Positions 47,557-57,191 are shown, counted from the first letter of the stretch. The stretch is DNA of 64,000 bases from Nisaea denitrificans DSM 18348 (GCF_000426505.1 NZ_AUFM01000019.1:122730-186729), one strand, 5' to 3'. The notes: generated by a model from the letters alone, not told the origin. Numbers and translations: made by a program.

Positions 47557-48465
47557 ATGCAGCATTTTGGCGATGCCCTGATCGAACGCGTGCGCGCGCT
47601 CGGCACCCCGCTTTGTGTTGGCCTCGACCCGTATCTCGACCGTATCCCGCCCCTGTTTCGAGACGGCGACATGTCGCCCGGCAATCCGCTGACAGCACCT
47701 GCCGTGGAAGCCTTCCTGAAGGCGGTGCTGGATCGGGCCGCAGGCAAGACGGCGGTGGTGAAGCCGCAGATTGCCTTCTTCGAGCGGATGGGCTGGCGCG
47801 GTCTGCGGGCGCTGGAGGAGGTTTGCTCTCATGCTCGCAAGCTCGGCATGCTGGTTCTGCTCGATGCCAAGCGCGGCGATATCGGCAGTACGGCGGATGC
47901 TTATGCCGGGGCTTATCTGACGGATGACGCGCCGCTCCCGGCTGACGCCCTGACCCTCAATCCCTATCTCGGCATGGACACGCTGGAGCCGTTCTTCAAG
48001 ACGGCACAGGCGCATGGGCGCGGTCTCTTCATCCTGGTGAAAACCAGCAATCCGGGGTCGGGGGACTTTCAGGACCTGAAGATCGGCAACCGCAGCCTCG
48101 CCGAGACTGTCGCGGACACGCTGAACAGCCAGGCGGAGGCGCTGACAGGGGGGGTGACCGGCTGGTCCTCCCTCGGCGTCGTTGTCGGCGCGACCTATCC
48201 CGGAGAAGCGGAGCGCATTCGTCAGATCATGCCGCGCACAATCTTCCTGGTGCCGGGCTATGGCGCGCAGGGCGGCAGTGCGGCTGCGGCCGTGAACGGC
48301 TTTGTCAAAGGCCCGAACGGCCTCGAAGGCGGGATCGTCAGCTCCTCGCGCGGCATCCTGTTTCCGGCCAGCGGCGATACCGCCAGCGCGGTAGACTGGG
48401 AGAAAGCTATCGACGCGGCTATCGATCAGGCGGCCACCGAGCTGGGTGAAGCAGTTTCGGTTTAA
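47557..48465 (+). CDS. pyrF: Orotidine 5'-phosphate decarboxylase, type 2
   Basis: This 302-residue enzyme decarboxylates OMP to UMP in pyrimidine synthesis. The type 2 family pattern is seen in L-C-V-G-L-D-P near residue 18, K-P-Q-I-A-F-F-E and the catalytic L-D-A-K-R-G-D-I-G near 105, then a late V-P-G-Y-G-A-Q-G-G. ATG 47557 follows CCGGAG at a good distance. An upstream ATG at 47515 has a poorly spaced site. It is 66 bases after pyk. Confidence 0.93.
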   Translation: MQHFGDALIERVRALGTPLCVGLDPYLDRIPPLFRDGDMSPGNPLTAPAVEAFLKAVLDRAAGKTAVVKPQIAFFERMGWRGLRALEEVCSHARKLGMLVLLDAKRGDIGSTADAYAGAYLTDDAPLPADALTLNPYLGMDTLEPFFKTAQAHGRGLFILVKTSNPGSGDFQDLKIGNRSLAETVADTLNSQAEALTGGVTGWSSLGVVVGATYPGEAERIRQIMPRTIFLVPGYGAQGGSAAAAVNGFVKGPNGLEGGIVSSSRGILFPASGDTASAVDWEKAIDAAIDQAATELGEAVSV

Positions 48466-48480
48466 AAAAGCGGACTTGGG

Positions 48481-49227
48481 CTAAACCGCGAGATACCCGC
48501 CATCGACTACCAGCGTGGTTCCGGTGACATAGCTCGACATGCCCGAGGCGAGGAACAGGGCGGGGCCGACCAGTTCCTCCGGATCGCCGAACCGGCCGAG
48601 CGGAATCCGGGTCAGGAATTGTTTGTATCGCTCCGGGTCCTCACGGGTCGGCAGGGTGATATCCGTCTTCATTGGCCCCGGCGCGATGGCGTTTACCCGG
48701 ATGCCGTCTGCGGCGAGTTCCTGGGCGAGACTCTGGGTCAGCATTTTCACCCCTGCCTTTGACGTCGAATAGGCCAGCGAGGTGGCGGTCGAGACGAAGG
48801 CTGCGACCGAGGCCATGTTCACGATCGTGCCTTGGGTTTCACGAAGCTGCGCCACGAATGCCAGACTCATGTGCAGGGTGCCGTCGAGATTGACGGCCAT
48901 TGCCTGGCGCCAAGTCTCCTCCACGTCCGGACTGTCGATCCGGTTGCGCGGGCAGATCCCGGCATTGTTGATCAGAATGTCGATCGGGCCGTGCTTCGTC
49001 TCGGTTTCTGCCGCGACGCGATCCGCTGCCGCGCGGTCGGAGACATCGAGTTGCATCGGGTATGCGATGCCGCCGTCTGCTTCGATGGCGTGCACCGTTG
49101 TGCGGGCGCGTTCCATGTCGATATCCGCGCAGACCACCCGGGCGCCGTTCTTCGCGAACCCGATTGCGATGGCGGCGCCGAGCCCTTGCCCGGCCCCGGT
49201 GACGAGCGCCAGTTTACCGTCGATCAT
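48481..49227 (-). CDS. Short-chain dehydrogenase/reductase
   Basis: This 248-residue classical SDR has T-G-A-G-Q-G-L-G near residue 11, N-N-A-G near 88 and the catalytic Tyr and Lys in Y-S-T-S-K near 151, with Ser in M-A-S upstream. It is an NAD(P)-dependent alcohol dehydrogenase or keto-reductase of unknown substrate. The ATG 49227 follows a strong GGGGAGGAAT site; a longer ORF start 36 bases upstream is not used. It is convergent with pyrF with a 15-base gap. Confidence 0.9.
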   Translation of the reverse strand: MIDGKLALVTGAGQGLGAAIAIGFAKNGARVVCADIDMERARTTVHAIEADGGIAYPMQLDVSDRAAADRVAAETETKHGPIDILINNAGICPRNRIDSPDVEETWRQAMAVNLDGTLHMSLAFVAQLRETQGTIVNMASVAAFVSTATSLAYSTSKAGVKMLTQSLAQELAADGIRVNAIAPGPMKTDITLPTREDPERYKQFLTRIPLGRFGDPEELVGPALFLASGMSSYVTGTTLVVDGGYLAV

Positions 49228-49333
49228 TCTATTCCTCCCCTGCCACGAATAGCCCTTTGACAATTACGGCGATGGACCGGTGCAGGGAAGGGGGTAGAGT
49301 CAAAAGAAAAAATGCGTAACGGGAGGGCGGGGA

Positions 49334-51049
49334 ATGAAAAGGCAGGCGGGGCGACAGGAAAATGTCGATGTCTTGGTGGTTGGATCCGGTGCAGGTGGAT
49401 TAGCCAGTGCCGTGTCGGCGGCGCATCGCGGGCTCAAGGTTCTGGTGGTTGAGAAAGAGCCTGTGTTCGGTGGAACCACGGCCCGGTCCGGCGGCTGGAT
49501 GTGGATTCCGGTGAATGCGCCGGCGAAGCGCGCCGGGGTGGAGGACAGCCGCGCCTTGGCGGAAACCTATCTCAAGCACGAAGCCGGAGAGTTCTACGAC
49601 CCGGAACGGGTGGATGCTTTCCTCGATGCCGGCCCGACGGCGGTCGAGTTCTTCGAGAGCGAGACCAGCCTGCAATTCGATCTTGGCCCGACCTTCGCCG
49701 ATTATCACCCGGGTGCACCGGGCGGCCTTGATGGCGGCCGGTCCATCGTCGCCCGGCCCTTCGACGGCCGCGCGCTAGGTCCGGAGATCAAGCGGTTGCG
49801 AAAACCGCTGAAGGAAATCACCTTCCTCGGCATGATGATCGGCACGGGCAAGGAGTTGCTGCATTTCTTCAACGTGACACGCTCGCCTGTGTCCGCTTTC
49901 TTCGTCGCCGTGCTGTTCTGCAAGTATATGCGCGACGTGCTGTTCCATGGCCGCTCCATGCGCCTGATGAACGGCAATGCGCTGGTCGCCCGGCTGGCGA
50001 AATCCTGTTTCGACAAGGGCGTTGAGATCCGCACACGCGCACCGGTGCGCGAGATCCTGCAGGACGATGCGGGCCGGGTTGTCGGCGCCGTCGTGGAAAC
50101 GCCCGAAGGCCGGGTCGAGGTTATGGCCAGCAAGGGCGTCGTGTTGGCCGCTGGCGGATTTCCTCAGGATGTCCGGCGTCGCGCCGCGCTCTTTCCGCAC
50201 GCCCCGTCGGGCCATGAGCATCTGAGTCCAGCCCCTCCCGGAAATACCGGGGACGGGTTGCGCCTGGGCGAGAGTGTCGGCGCGACGGTGCAGGACGATC
50301 TGCCAAATGCAGCCGCCTGGGTGCCGATCTCCCGCCCGGTCTGGCCGGATGGAACCCAGGGCACCTTTCCGCATTTCGTCGACCGTTCGAAACCCGGCGT
50401 GATCGCGGTCACCCGGTCCGGCCGCCGGTTCGTGAACGAGGCGGAGTCCTATCATGATTTCTGCCAGGCCATGTATGCACGCTGTACCGAGGAAGGCGGC
50501 GAGATCTGCGCCTATTTCATTGTCGATCACCGTACGCTCCGGAAATATGGACTCGGCTATGTGAAGCCATACCCGGTGCCATTCCGCCCGCATATCAGGA
50601 GCGGTTATCTGCTGACTGGGCGGACGCTGGAAGAATTGGCTGGCGCCATCGGTGCCGACCCGGCGGCCTTGTGGGCGACTGTCGCGGCCTATAACGGCCC
50701 GGCAGCGCACGGCGAAGACCCGGAATTCGGTCGGGGCAGTACCTCCTACAACAGGTCTCTCGGCGACCCGGAACACAAGCCCAATCCCTGCGTCGCCCCG
50801 ATCGGCGATGGACCCTATTACGCCGTCCGGCTGGAGATTGGCGATCTCGGGACTTTTGCCGGCCTTGCGACGGACGGCAATGCCCGGGTGCTGAACGGCG
50901 ACGGGACCCCAATTCCCGGCCTTTACGCCGCCGGCAATGATGCGGCGAGCATTATGGGTGGAAATTATCCCGGTGGTGGTATCACGCTCGGGCCGGCCGT
51001 GACCTTTGGCTACATCGCCGCGCGGCACATGTCGGGAGGTAATGCCTGA
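49334..51049 (+). CDS. FAD-dependent dehydrogenase, 3-ketosteroid-dehydrogenase/fumarate-reductase flavoprotein family
   Basis: The 571 residues have the FAD-binding G-S-G-A-G-G-L-A near 17, the second E-K-E-P-V-F-G-G-T-T near 41, and a late G-L-Y-A-A-G-N-D-A-A with G-G-N-Y-P-G-G-G-I-T-L-G-P, typical of the 3-ketosteroid delta1-dehydrogenase and fumarate reductase flavoprotein superfamily. It probably oxidises a cyclic or unsaturated carbonyl. The substrate is unknown. It is divergent from the SDR gene with about 106 bases between, which may hint at a shared path. Confidence 0.87.
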   Translation: MKRQAGRQENVDVLVVGSGAGGLASAVSAAHRGLKVLVVEKEPVFGGTTARSGGWMWIPVNAPAKRAGVEDSRALAETYLKHEAGEFYDPERVDAFLDAGPTAVEFFESETSLQFDLGPTFADYHPGAPGGLDGGRSIVARPFDGRALGPEIKRLRKPLKEITFLGMMIGTGKELLHFFNVTRSPVSAFFVAVLFCKYMRDVLFHGRSMRLMNGNALVARLAKSCFDKGVEIRTRAPVREILQDDAGRVVGAVVETPEGRVEVMASKGVVLAAGGFPQDVRRRAALFPHAPSGHEHLSPAPPGNTGDGLRLGESVGATVQDDLPNAAAWVPISRPVWPDGTQGTFPHFVDRSKPGVIAVTRSGRRFVNEAESYHDFCQAMYARCTEEGGEICAYFIVDHRTLRKYGLGYVKPYPVPFRPHIRSGYLLTGRTLEELAGAIGADPAALWATVAAYNGPAAHGEDPEFGRGSTSYNRSLGDPEHKPNPCVAPIGDGPYYAVRLEIGDLGTFAGLATDGNARVLNGDGTPIPGLYAAGNDAASIMGGNYPGGGITLGPAVTFGYIAARHMSGGNA

Positions 51050-51159
51050 CCCCGCGAATCGGCGAATCTCCTTGCCTCTTGCCGCCGGAAGTGCGGGAAT
51101 GATGATGGCGTGTGCGCTCGCGCCGCTCCCTGGTGCTGGCGCCTACCGCCGGCTTGAAA

Positions 51160-51178
51160 CCGCCTTGAAAAGAGGCGG
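51160..51178 (+). terminator. Possible hairpin after the FAD dehydrogenase gene
   Basis: CCGCCT at 51160-51165 pairs with AGGCGG at 51173-51178. The stem is 6 bp and no T-run follows, so this is weak evidence. The rest of 51050-51231 shows no gene. Confidence 0.25.
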
Positions 51179-51231
51179 GCCGGACCGATCCGATCATGGA
51201 TCCGGAACCGGCAAATCACAGGGAGGATACA

Positions 51232-53262
51232 ATGGCAGACAAGAGTGGAAACACACCCCGTTGCGCGGTGCTTGTGGGTCCCTATCTGAGCGGCAAGACC
51301 TCGCTTTTCGAGGCGCTGCTTCTGGCGACGGGGACCCTGCACAAGAAAGGTCTCGTCAGGGACGGCTCGACCGTCGGAGATAGTGCCGAAGAATCCCGCA
51401 AACGTCAGGCGAGTACGGAACTCACCCTCGGGCGGGGCCGGTTTCTGGATGAGGACTGGATCTTCATCGATACGCCCGGCGGTCTCGATTTCAATCAGGA
51501 CATGCGCAATGCCTGCATGGTCGCCGATATCGCGATTGTGGTGGCCGACCCGGAAATCGGCAAGGCGGCGGCCCTTACCCCTTATCTCAAGTTCCTCGAC
51601 GCCCACGACATCCCGCATGTGATTTTCGTCAACAAGATCGAGGACTCGAACGATCGCATGCGCGACATCATGCATTCCTTGCAGGATGTTTCCGACCGGC
51701 CCGTGGCACTGCGCCAGGTGCCGATCCGCGACAGTGGCGATGCGGTGACTGGCTATGTCGATCTTGTGAGCGAGCGGGCCTACCAGTACCAGAACGGCAA
51801 GCCGTCGAAGCTTGTGCAGATCCCGGACGCGGTGACAGACCGGGAGAAGGAAGCCCGGAACGAGATGCTGGAGACCCTGTCGGACTTCGACGACGCGCTG
51901 CTGGAGCAACTGCTTGAGGATGTCGAGCCGGCCGCGCCGGATGTCTATGGCCAGCTCACCGAGACGCTTCAGGGCGATCTGGTTGTCCCGGTCCTGCTCG
52001 GCGGGGCGGAAAAGGATCATGGCGTGCAGCGGCTGCTCAAGACCCTGCGCCATGAGACGCCGGGCGTTGCGGCGACGGCTGAGCGCCTCGGTATCAGCGC
52101 GATGGACGCTGCGGTTTGTCAGGTTTTCAAGACGGTGCATGCGGCCCATATGGGCAAGCTCTCCTATGTCCGGGTCTGGCACGGAGTGGTGAAGGACGGA
52201 GAGGAGCTGAACGGCCAGCGGGTCAGCGGCATCAACCATGTGACCGGCGCGAAAATGGAGAAATGCAGCTCTGCGTCTTTAGGGGATGTTGTTTCTTTCG
52301 GCCGGATGGACGAGATCCTGACGGGCGATTTGCTGACTCCGGGCGGCGCCGCCGCGCTGGATTGGCCCGCACCGCTCACTCCGGTTTACGGTCTTGCCAT
52401 CACGCCGACCAATCGCGGCGACGAGGTGAAGCTTTCCGGCGCGCTTGCCAAGCTGGCGGAGGAGGACCCCTCTTTTCGGGTCGAACACAATGCCGCGCTT
52501 GGCGAGTTGGTGATCCGGGGGCAGGGCGATACGCACCTGCGGGTGATGATCGAACGGCTGGAGAGCCGGTTCAAACTGCATGTCGAGGCCCGCGAGCCCG
52601 GTGTGCCCTACAAGGAATCGATCCGGAAGAGCGCGGAGCAGCACGCGCGGCACAAGAAGCAGACCGGTGGTCACGGCCAGTTCGGCGACGTGAAGATCAA
52701 GATCGAGCCGCTTGGCCGGGGTGAGGGCTTCGCCTTCAGGAACAGTATCGTCGGAGGCTCGGTACCCAAGCAGTACATTCCCTCGGTTGAAGAGGGGGTG
52801 AAGGATTTCATGCGGCGCGGCCCGCTCGGCTTCGAGGTCGTCGATGTGGCGGTGGAGCTTTGTGATGGCTCGGCCCACGCGGTAGACAGCTCCGACATGG
52901 CCTTCAAGACGGCGGCGCGCATGGCCATGAACGAGGGGCTCCCCAAGTGCAAGCCGGTGTTGCTGGAGCCGATCCAGAAAGTCGTGATCTCCGTGCCGAA
53001 CGATGCGACGGCGCGGGTGCAGCGGATCATCTCCGGCCGGCGAGGGCAGATCCTGGGCTTCAAGGCCAAGGATGACTGGAGCGGCTGGGACGAGGTCGAG
53101 GCCTATCTGCCTGAGAGCGAGACCAGGGACCTGATTATCGAGATCCGCTCCCACACCGGGGGGATCGGTTTCTATGACGGTACGTTCGACCATCTGGCGG
53201 AACTGACCGGCCGGATCGCCGATCAGGTGGTGGAAGGCAGAACTGCCGTGGCGACGGGGTGA
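51232..53262 (+). CDS. Elongation factor G-like GTPase paralogue (FusA2-type)
   Basis: The 676 residues show the full EF-G domain chain: an N-terminal G domain (1-260), then domains II to V with Y-K-E-S-I-R near 462 and G-x-F-G-D-V-K-I-K-I-E. Nonstandard features are G1 G-P-Y-L-S-G-K-T-S (residues 16-24) in place of A-H-V-D-H-G-K-T-T, and D-T-P-G-G (80-84), so Gly84 occupies the place of the catalytic His. N-K-I-E-D lies near 134. The start ATG follows GGGAGG. Such paralogues are widespread, and their GTPase activity and ribosome role differ from EF-G. It is not next to rpsL/rpsG or tuf. Confidence 0.88.
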   Translation: MADKSGNTPRCAVLVGPYLSGKTSLFEALLLATGTLHKKGLVRDGSTVGDSAEESRKRQASTELTLGRGRFLDEDWIFIDTPGGLDFNQDMRNACMVADIAIVVADPEIGKAAALTPYLKFLDAHDIPHVIFVNKIEDSNDRMRDIMHSLQDVSDRPVALRQVPIRDSGDAVTGYVDLVSERAYQYQNGKPSKLVQIPDAVTDREKEARNEMLETLSDFDDALLEQLLEDVEPAAPDVYGQLTETLQGDLVVPVLLGGAEKDHGVQRLLKTLRHETPGVAATAERLGISAMDAAVCQVFKTVHAAHMGKLSYVRVWHGVVKDGEELNGQRVSGINHVTGAKMEKCSSASLGDVVSFGRMDEILTGDLLTPGGAAALDWPAPLTPVYGLAITPTNRGDEVKLSGALAKLAEEDPSFRVEHNAALGELVIRGQGDTHLRVMIERLESRFKLHVEAREPGVPYKESIRKSAEQHARHKKQTGGHGQFGDVKIKIEPLGRGEGFAFRNSIVGGSVPKQYIPSVEEGVKDFMRRGPLGFEVVDVAVELCDGSAHAVDSSDMAFKTAARMAMNEGLPKCKPVLLEPIQKVVISVPNDATARVQRIISGRRGQILGFKAKDDWSGWDEVEAYLPESETRDLIIEIRSHTGGIGFYDGTFDHLAELTGRIADQVVEGRTAVATG

Positions 53263-53279
53263 CCTAGAGCATTTAATGA

Positions 53280-53314
53280 AGGCGTCCGACCGGCTTTCCA
53301 CTGGCCGGGCGCCT
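53280..53314 (+). terminator. Hairpin after the EF-G-like gene
   Basis: AGGCGTCCGACCGGC pairs imperfectly with GGCCGGGCGCCT around a short loop, about 18 bases after the stop, followed by a T/C-rich tract (CATTCCATGATC then TTTTT). It probably ends the EF-G transcript before the ligase gene. Confidence 0.55.
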
Positions 53315-53379
53315 CATTCCATGATCTTTTTCCCCTCCTGGCTTCTTGGCCTGATTCCTTGGGGAGGGAACTCAGTCTC

Positions 53380-55014
53380 ATGCTACCGAATGGCAGCACT
53401 TACGCCGCGATCCGCGGCGCTTTCGAATGGCGTATTCCGGAGCGCTACAATATCGGCCGCGATATCGCGGACCGGCAGAATCCGGACGCCCTGGCACTGA
53501 TCTACCGGACCGAGGACGGCACGGTCGCCCACTACAGTTTCGGGGATGTCGCGAAATCCTCCGGCAAGTTTGCGAATGTGCTGACGGCCAGTGGTATCAA
53601 GCGCGGGGAAAGGGTGGCGATCCTGCTGCCGCAGCGCCCCGAAACCGCTTTTGCCCATACGGCAATCTACAAGGCCGGAATGATCGCGGTGCCGCTCTTT
53701 GCGCTCTTTGCCGAAGAGGCGCTGGTCTACCGGCTGGTCAATTCCGGCGCGTCCGCTGTGGTCACTGACGAGCTCGGGCTGGCGAAGATCCGGACCTTCC
53801 GGGATCAGGTGCCCGCGCTGCGCCATATCTTTGTCACCGACGTCGCCGCGGACGGCGATGATTTCACGGCGTTCACGCCCGCGCTTGAGCGGGCTTCGGA
53901 CGGCTTTGAAATCATCGATACCAAAGCGGACGATCCAGCCCTCATTATCTACACCTCCGGCACGACCGGGCCGCCTAAGGGCGCGCTTCATGCGCACCGG
54001 GTCCTGCTTGGACATTTGCCGGGTGTGGAGTTTCCGAACCGGATGTTCCCGAAACCGGGCGATCTGTACTGGACCCCGGCCGATTGGGCCTGGATTGGTG
54101 GGCTGATCGATGTGTTGCTGCCGGCCTGGCATCACGGGGTGCCGGTGCTCGCATACAGGGCCCGCAAGTTCGATCCGGAAGAGGCTTTCTGGCTGATGCA
54201 GGAGCACGGTGTGCGGAACAGCTTCCTGCCGCCGACCGCGCTGAAGCTGATGCGCCAGGTCGACCGGCCGCGCGAACGCTACAGCTACGATGTGCGCTCG
54301 GTTGTCTCCGGCGGCGAGACGCTGGGTGCGGAGCTGCTGGACTGGGGGCGGGAGACTTTCGGGCTCACCATCAACGAGTTCTACGGCCAGACGGAGTGCA
54401 ATGTCGTAGTCGGTAACTGCGCCGATGTGATGGAGGTGCGTCCGGGGGCGATGGGCCGGGCCATTCCTGGGCATGATGTTGCTATTGTCGACGATGACGG
54501 AAACCCTCTGCCGGACGGAATCCAGGGCAATGTCGGTATCGCGAAAGGCGATCCCGTGATGTTCCTGCAGTACTGGAACAATCCCGAAGCGACGGAGAAG
54601 AAATTCGCCGGTGACTGGCTGCTGACCGGCGATCAGGCTGTGCGCGATGCCGATGGCTATTTCTGGTATGTCGGCCGCGACGATGACGTCATCACCTCGG
54701 CGGGTTATCGGATCGGCCCGGGTGAAATCGAGGATTGTCTGGTTGGTCACCCGGCGGTGGCAATGGCGGCGGTGATCGGTGTGCCGGATCCATTGCGCAC
54801 ACAGGCCGTGAAGGCGTTTATCGTTCTGAAGAGTGGCTGCGTTGGCGACGATGTGCTGGCCAAGGATATCCAGGATTATGTGAAGACCCGTCTCGCGGCG
54901 CATGAATATCCCCGCCGTGTCGCATTTGTCGACTCGCTGCCAATGACCACCACGGGCAAGATCGTCCGCAAGGATCTCCGTGCCCTGCACGATGCGGAGC
55001 GTGACGGAGAGTGA
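53380..55014 (+). CDS. AMP-dependent acyl-CoA synthetase (medium-chain/ACSM-like)
   Basis: This 544-residue ANL-superfamily enzyme has the AMP-binding Y-T-S-G-T-T-G-P-P-K-G near residue 193, Y-G-Q-T-E near 340, T-G-D-Q-A, Y-F-W-Y-V-G-R-D-D-D and the late T-T-T-G-K-I-V-R-K-D. It activates a carboxylic acid to acyl-CoA. The ACSM-like spacing suggests medium-chain or aromatic acids. ATG 53380 follows GGGAGGG at 12 bases. The stop overlaps the next gene as GTGA. Confidence 0.9.
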   Translation: MLPNGSTYAAIRGAFEWRIPERYNIGRDIADRQNPDALALIYRTEDGTVAHYSFGDVAKSSGKFANVLTASGIKRGERVAILLPQRPETAFAHTAIYKAGMIAVPLFALFAEEALVYRLVNSGASAVVTDELGLAKIRTFRDQVPALRHIFVTDVAADGDDFTAFTPALERASDGFEIIDTKADDPALIIYTSGTTGPPKGALHAHRVLLGHLPGVEFPNRMFPKPGDLYWTPADWAWIGGLIDVLLPAWHHGVPVLAYRARKFDPEEAFWLMQEHGVRNSFLPPTALKLMRQVDRPRERYSYDVRSVVSGGETLGAELLDWGRETFGLTINEFYGQTECNVVVGNCADVMEVRPGAMGRAIPGHDVAIVDDDGNPLPDGIQGNVGIAKGDPVMFLQYWNNPEATEKKFAGDWLLTGDQAVRDADGYFWYVGRDDDVITSAGYRIGPGEIEDCLVGHPAVAMAAVIGVPDPLRTQAVKAFIVLKSGCVGDDVLAKDIQDYVKTRLAAHEYPRRVAFVDSLPMTTTGKIVRKDLRALHDAERDGE

Positions 55015-55550
55015 TCGAAACGGAGCGGTTGATCCTCCGTCGCTGGCGCGCGGCAGATCGCGCGCCTTTTGCGTCGCTGAATGCCTCGGCCGAAGTTTGC
55101 GCGTTCTTGCCGAAGCAGCTCACTCGGGAAGAGTCGGATGCACTGGCGGACCGGATCGAGCTTCATTTCGAGGAGCGCGGGTTCGGTCTCTTCGCAGTGG
55201 AGCGGAAAGACAAGAACGCCTTCATTGGATTCACCGGCCTCTCCGTGCCGCGCTTCGAGGCGCCTTTCATGCCGGCGGTCGAGATCGGCTGGCGGTTGGA
55301 TCACGCCCAATGGGGGCAGGGCTTTGCCACGGAAGCTGCGCGGGGAGCACTGGCCCATGGCTTTGGGCAGCTTGGCCTGGAGGAAATCGTCTCCTTCACC
55401 GTGCCGATGAATATCCGGTCGAGGGCCGTCATGGAAAAGATCGGCATGCGCCACGATCCCGCGAATGATTTCGACCATCCGATGCTGGAGCCCGGCAATC
55501 GGCTCCGGCGACACGTGCTTTACCGGATCAAACGGGAAGAGCTGGCATGA
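55011..55550 (+). CDS. GNAT-family N-acetyltransferase (RimJ/RimL-like)
   Basis: This 179-residue protein begins at GTG 55011 overlapping the ligase stop, then R-L-I-L-R-R-W-R-A-A-D near residue 5, typical of RimJ/RimL-like acetyltransferases. W-G-Q-G-F-A-T-E-A-A near 98 is the acetyl-CoA loop. V-P-M-N-I-R-S-R-A-V-M-E-K-I-G-M follows. It is coupled to the ligase before and the cyclodeaminase after, so an operon is likely. Confidence 0.87.
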   Translation: MIETERLILRRWRAADRAPFASLNASAEVCAFLPKQLTREESDALADRIELHFEERGFGLFAVERKDKNAFIGFTGLSVPRFEAPFMPAVEIGWRLDHAQWGQGFATEAARGALAHGFGQLGLEEIVSFTVPMNIRSRAVMEKIGMRHDPANDFDHPMLEPGNRLRRHVLYRIKREELA

Positions 55551-56479
55551 CGCTCCGCTATATCGGCCCCGAGGATGTCGCCGGTCGCCTGTCCTGGCGG
55601 GCCATCGTCGATGCGCTCGAGGCAGGGCACAGGTTGCCGCGCGCCCGGATCGGGGACCAGTTGCTCGAAAGAGACGGCGATGCGCTGTTGACGCGCTGCG
55701 CCTGGATCGACGGGCTCGGCATGGGGGTGAAATCCGCCAGCGTGATGCCGGGGAACACGGCGGCGGGATTGCCAACCGTGCAGGCGGCGATGCTGGTCTT
55801 CGCGGACGGCACCGGAACACCGGAAGCAGTGCTCGACGGCACCATGGTGACGGACTGGAAGACGGCGGCGGATTCTGTTCTCGGCGCCCGTTACCTTGCC
55901 CGTCCGGACAGCCGAAAACTGGTCATTATCGGTGCGGGGACGGTCGCGGGTACGTTGGCTCGGGCCTATGCGGAATTGTTCCCGGGGCTGGAGCGGATCG
56001 AGATTCACAATCGCTCCCAGCAACGCGCTGACGATCTCTGCGAGCAATTGCGCCGGGACGGCCTGCCGGTCATCCGGGTAGATAGCCTGCCCGCGGCGGT
56101 CGCGGATGCCGATATCGTCGCCACGGCGACCATGGCCCGCGCTCCGGTTCTGATGGGGGAGTGGGTATCGCCCGGAGTTCATGTCGATCTGGTCGGAGGG
56201 TTCACGCCGGAGATGCGAGAGGCCGACGATGCGCTGATCGCCAGGGCGCGCCTGTTCGTGGACTGCCGGGAGACCACAGTCGCGGATGTTGGCGATCTTG
56301 CCATCCCGATCGCTGCGGGGCTGATCGGGCCGGCGGATGTCAGGGCCGACCTCTACGATCTGGCTTCCGGCGCCAAAGGCCGGACCGGTGATGCGGAGAT
56401 AACCTTGTTCAAGAACGGCGGCGGAGCGCATCTCGACCTGATGACCGCACGGGCCATAATGCAACTCGCCGGTGTCTGA
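55547..56479 (+). CDS. Ornithine cyclodeaminase/mu-crystallin-family protein
   Basis: The 310 residues show the NAD-binding Rossmann segment I-G-A-G-T-V-A-G near residue 125 and other family features: G-M-G-V-K-S-A-S-V near 61, T-A-T-M near 190 and G-A-H-L-D-L near 296. The family covers ornithine cyclodeaminase and ketimine or alanine dehydrogenases. The precise substrate is unknown; its link with a CoA ligase and GNAT suggests amino-acid derivative metabolism. ATGA overlap with the GNAT gene. Confidence 0.88.
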   Translation: MTLRYIGPEDVAGRLSWRAIVDALEAGHRLPRARIGDQLLERDGDALLTRCAWIDGLGMGVKSASVMPGNTAAGLPTVQAAMLVFADGTGTPEAVLDGTMVTDWKTAADSVLGARYLARPDSRKLVIIGAGTVAGTLARAYAELFPGLERIEIHNRSQQRADDLCEQLRRDGLPVIRVDSLPAAVADADIVATATMARAPVLMGEWVSPGVHVDLVGGFTPEMREADDALIARARLFVDCRETTVADVGDLAIPIAAGLIGPADVRADLYDLASGAKGRTGDAEITLFKNGGGAHLDLMTARAIMQLAGV

Positions 56480-56591
56480 ACGGCTCTTGTCCAAGATCCG
56501 GACTTTATACTTCTTCGCGGCGTGGCCCAAAGCTGAGTAGAATGCGCGTTCCTGACACCCAGAATAAACGTTTCAGCGGGGAAACTGGATC

Positions 56592-57191
56592 ATGACCGTG
56601 ACCGTCGATTATTTTATGACCACTTCCAGTCCGTGGAGCTATCTCGGCGCCCGGCGGTTCATGGCGATGACCCAGAAGGTCGGCGCCGAGGTGAATGTCT
56701 ATGCGGTCGATTTCGGACAGATCTTTTCGCAGTCCGGCGGTTTGCCGCTGCCGAAGCGGGCGCCGCAGCGGCGTGCCTACCGGCTTGTCGAACTCGCCCG
56801 CTGGAAGCGGCATCTTGGCCTTCCCATCGTCATCGAGCCGGAGAATTTCCCGGCAAAAACACCCCTGTCGGCTCATCTGGTGACCGCCGCCCGCCTTGCC
56901 GGTGGTGATGCCTTGTTGTTGTCGACGCTGATTCTGGAAAGCCTCTGGGAGCAGGACCGGTCGATCGACGATGAAGGCGTTCTGGCGGACTGTTGCCAGA
57001 AGGCCGGTCTGGACGGCGCATCGCTGATCAAGGCCGCCAAGAGCGAAGAGACAAAGGCCGCGTTCGCGGAGGATACCGAATTGGCGCTGCATCGCGGCGT
57101 CTTCGGGGCGCCGTCCTTTATCATTGATGAGGAGCTGTTCTGGGGACAGGACCGGCTCGATTTTGTCGCCGAGAAACTCGGCGCTGATTGA
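56592..57191 (+). CDS. 2-hydroxychromene-2-carboxylate isomerase-type DsbA-family protein
   Basis: This 199-residue thioredoxin-fold protein resembles the GST-kappa/HCCA isomerase group. F-M-T-T-S-S-P-W-S-Y-L-G near residue 8 carries the Ser that replaces the DsbA Cys, V-D-F-G-Q-I-F near 38, and the late V-F-G-A-P-S-F-I-I-D-E-E-L-F-W-G-Q-D-R-L. Such enzymes use glutathione in aromatic degradation. A GGGGAAA site precedes the ATG. It stands after the OCD-type gene with 112 bases between. Confidence 0.9.
   Translation: MTVTVDYFMTTSSPWSYLGARRFMAMTQKVGAEVNVYAVDFGQIFSQSGGLPLPKRAPQRRAYRLVELARWKRHLGLPIVIEPENFPAKTPLSAHLVTAARLAGGDALLLSTLILESLWEQDRSIDDEGVLADCCQKAGLDGASLIKAAKSEETKAAFAEDTELALHRGVFGAPSFIIDEELFWGQDRLDFVAEKLGAD

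Noticed and set aside
46450..48015. A 521-codon minus-strand open frame opposite pyk and pyrF
   Set aside because: Both opposite genes are complete housekeeping enzymes; the antisense product shows no recognisable domain.
53383..54990. A 535-codon minus-strand open frame opposite the acyl-CoA ligase
   Set aside because: The plus-strand ligase has complete family motifs. The antisense frame has none and is typical GC-rich overprinting.
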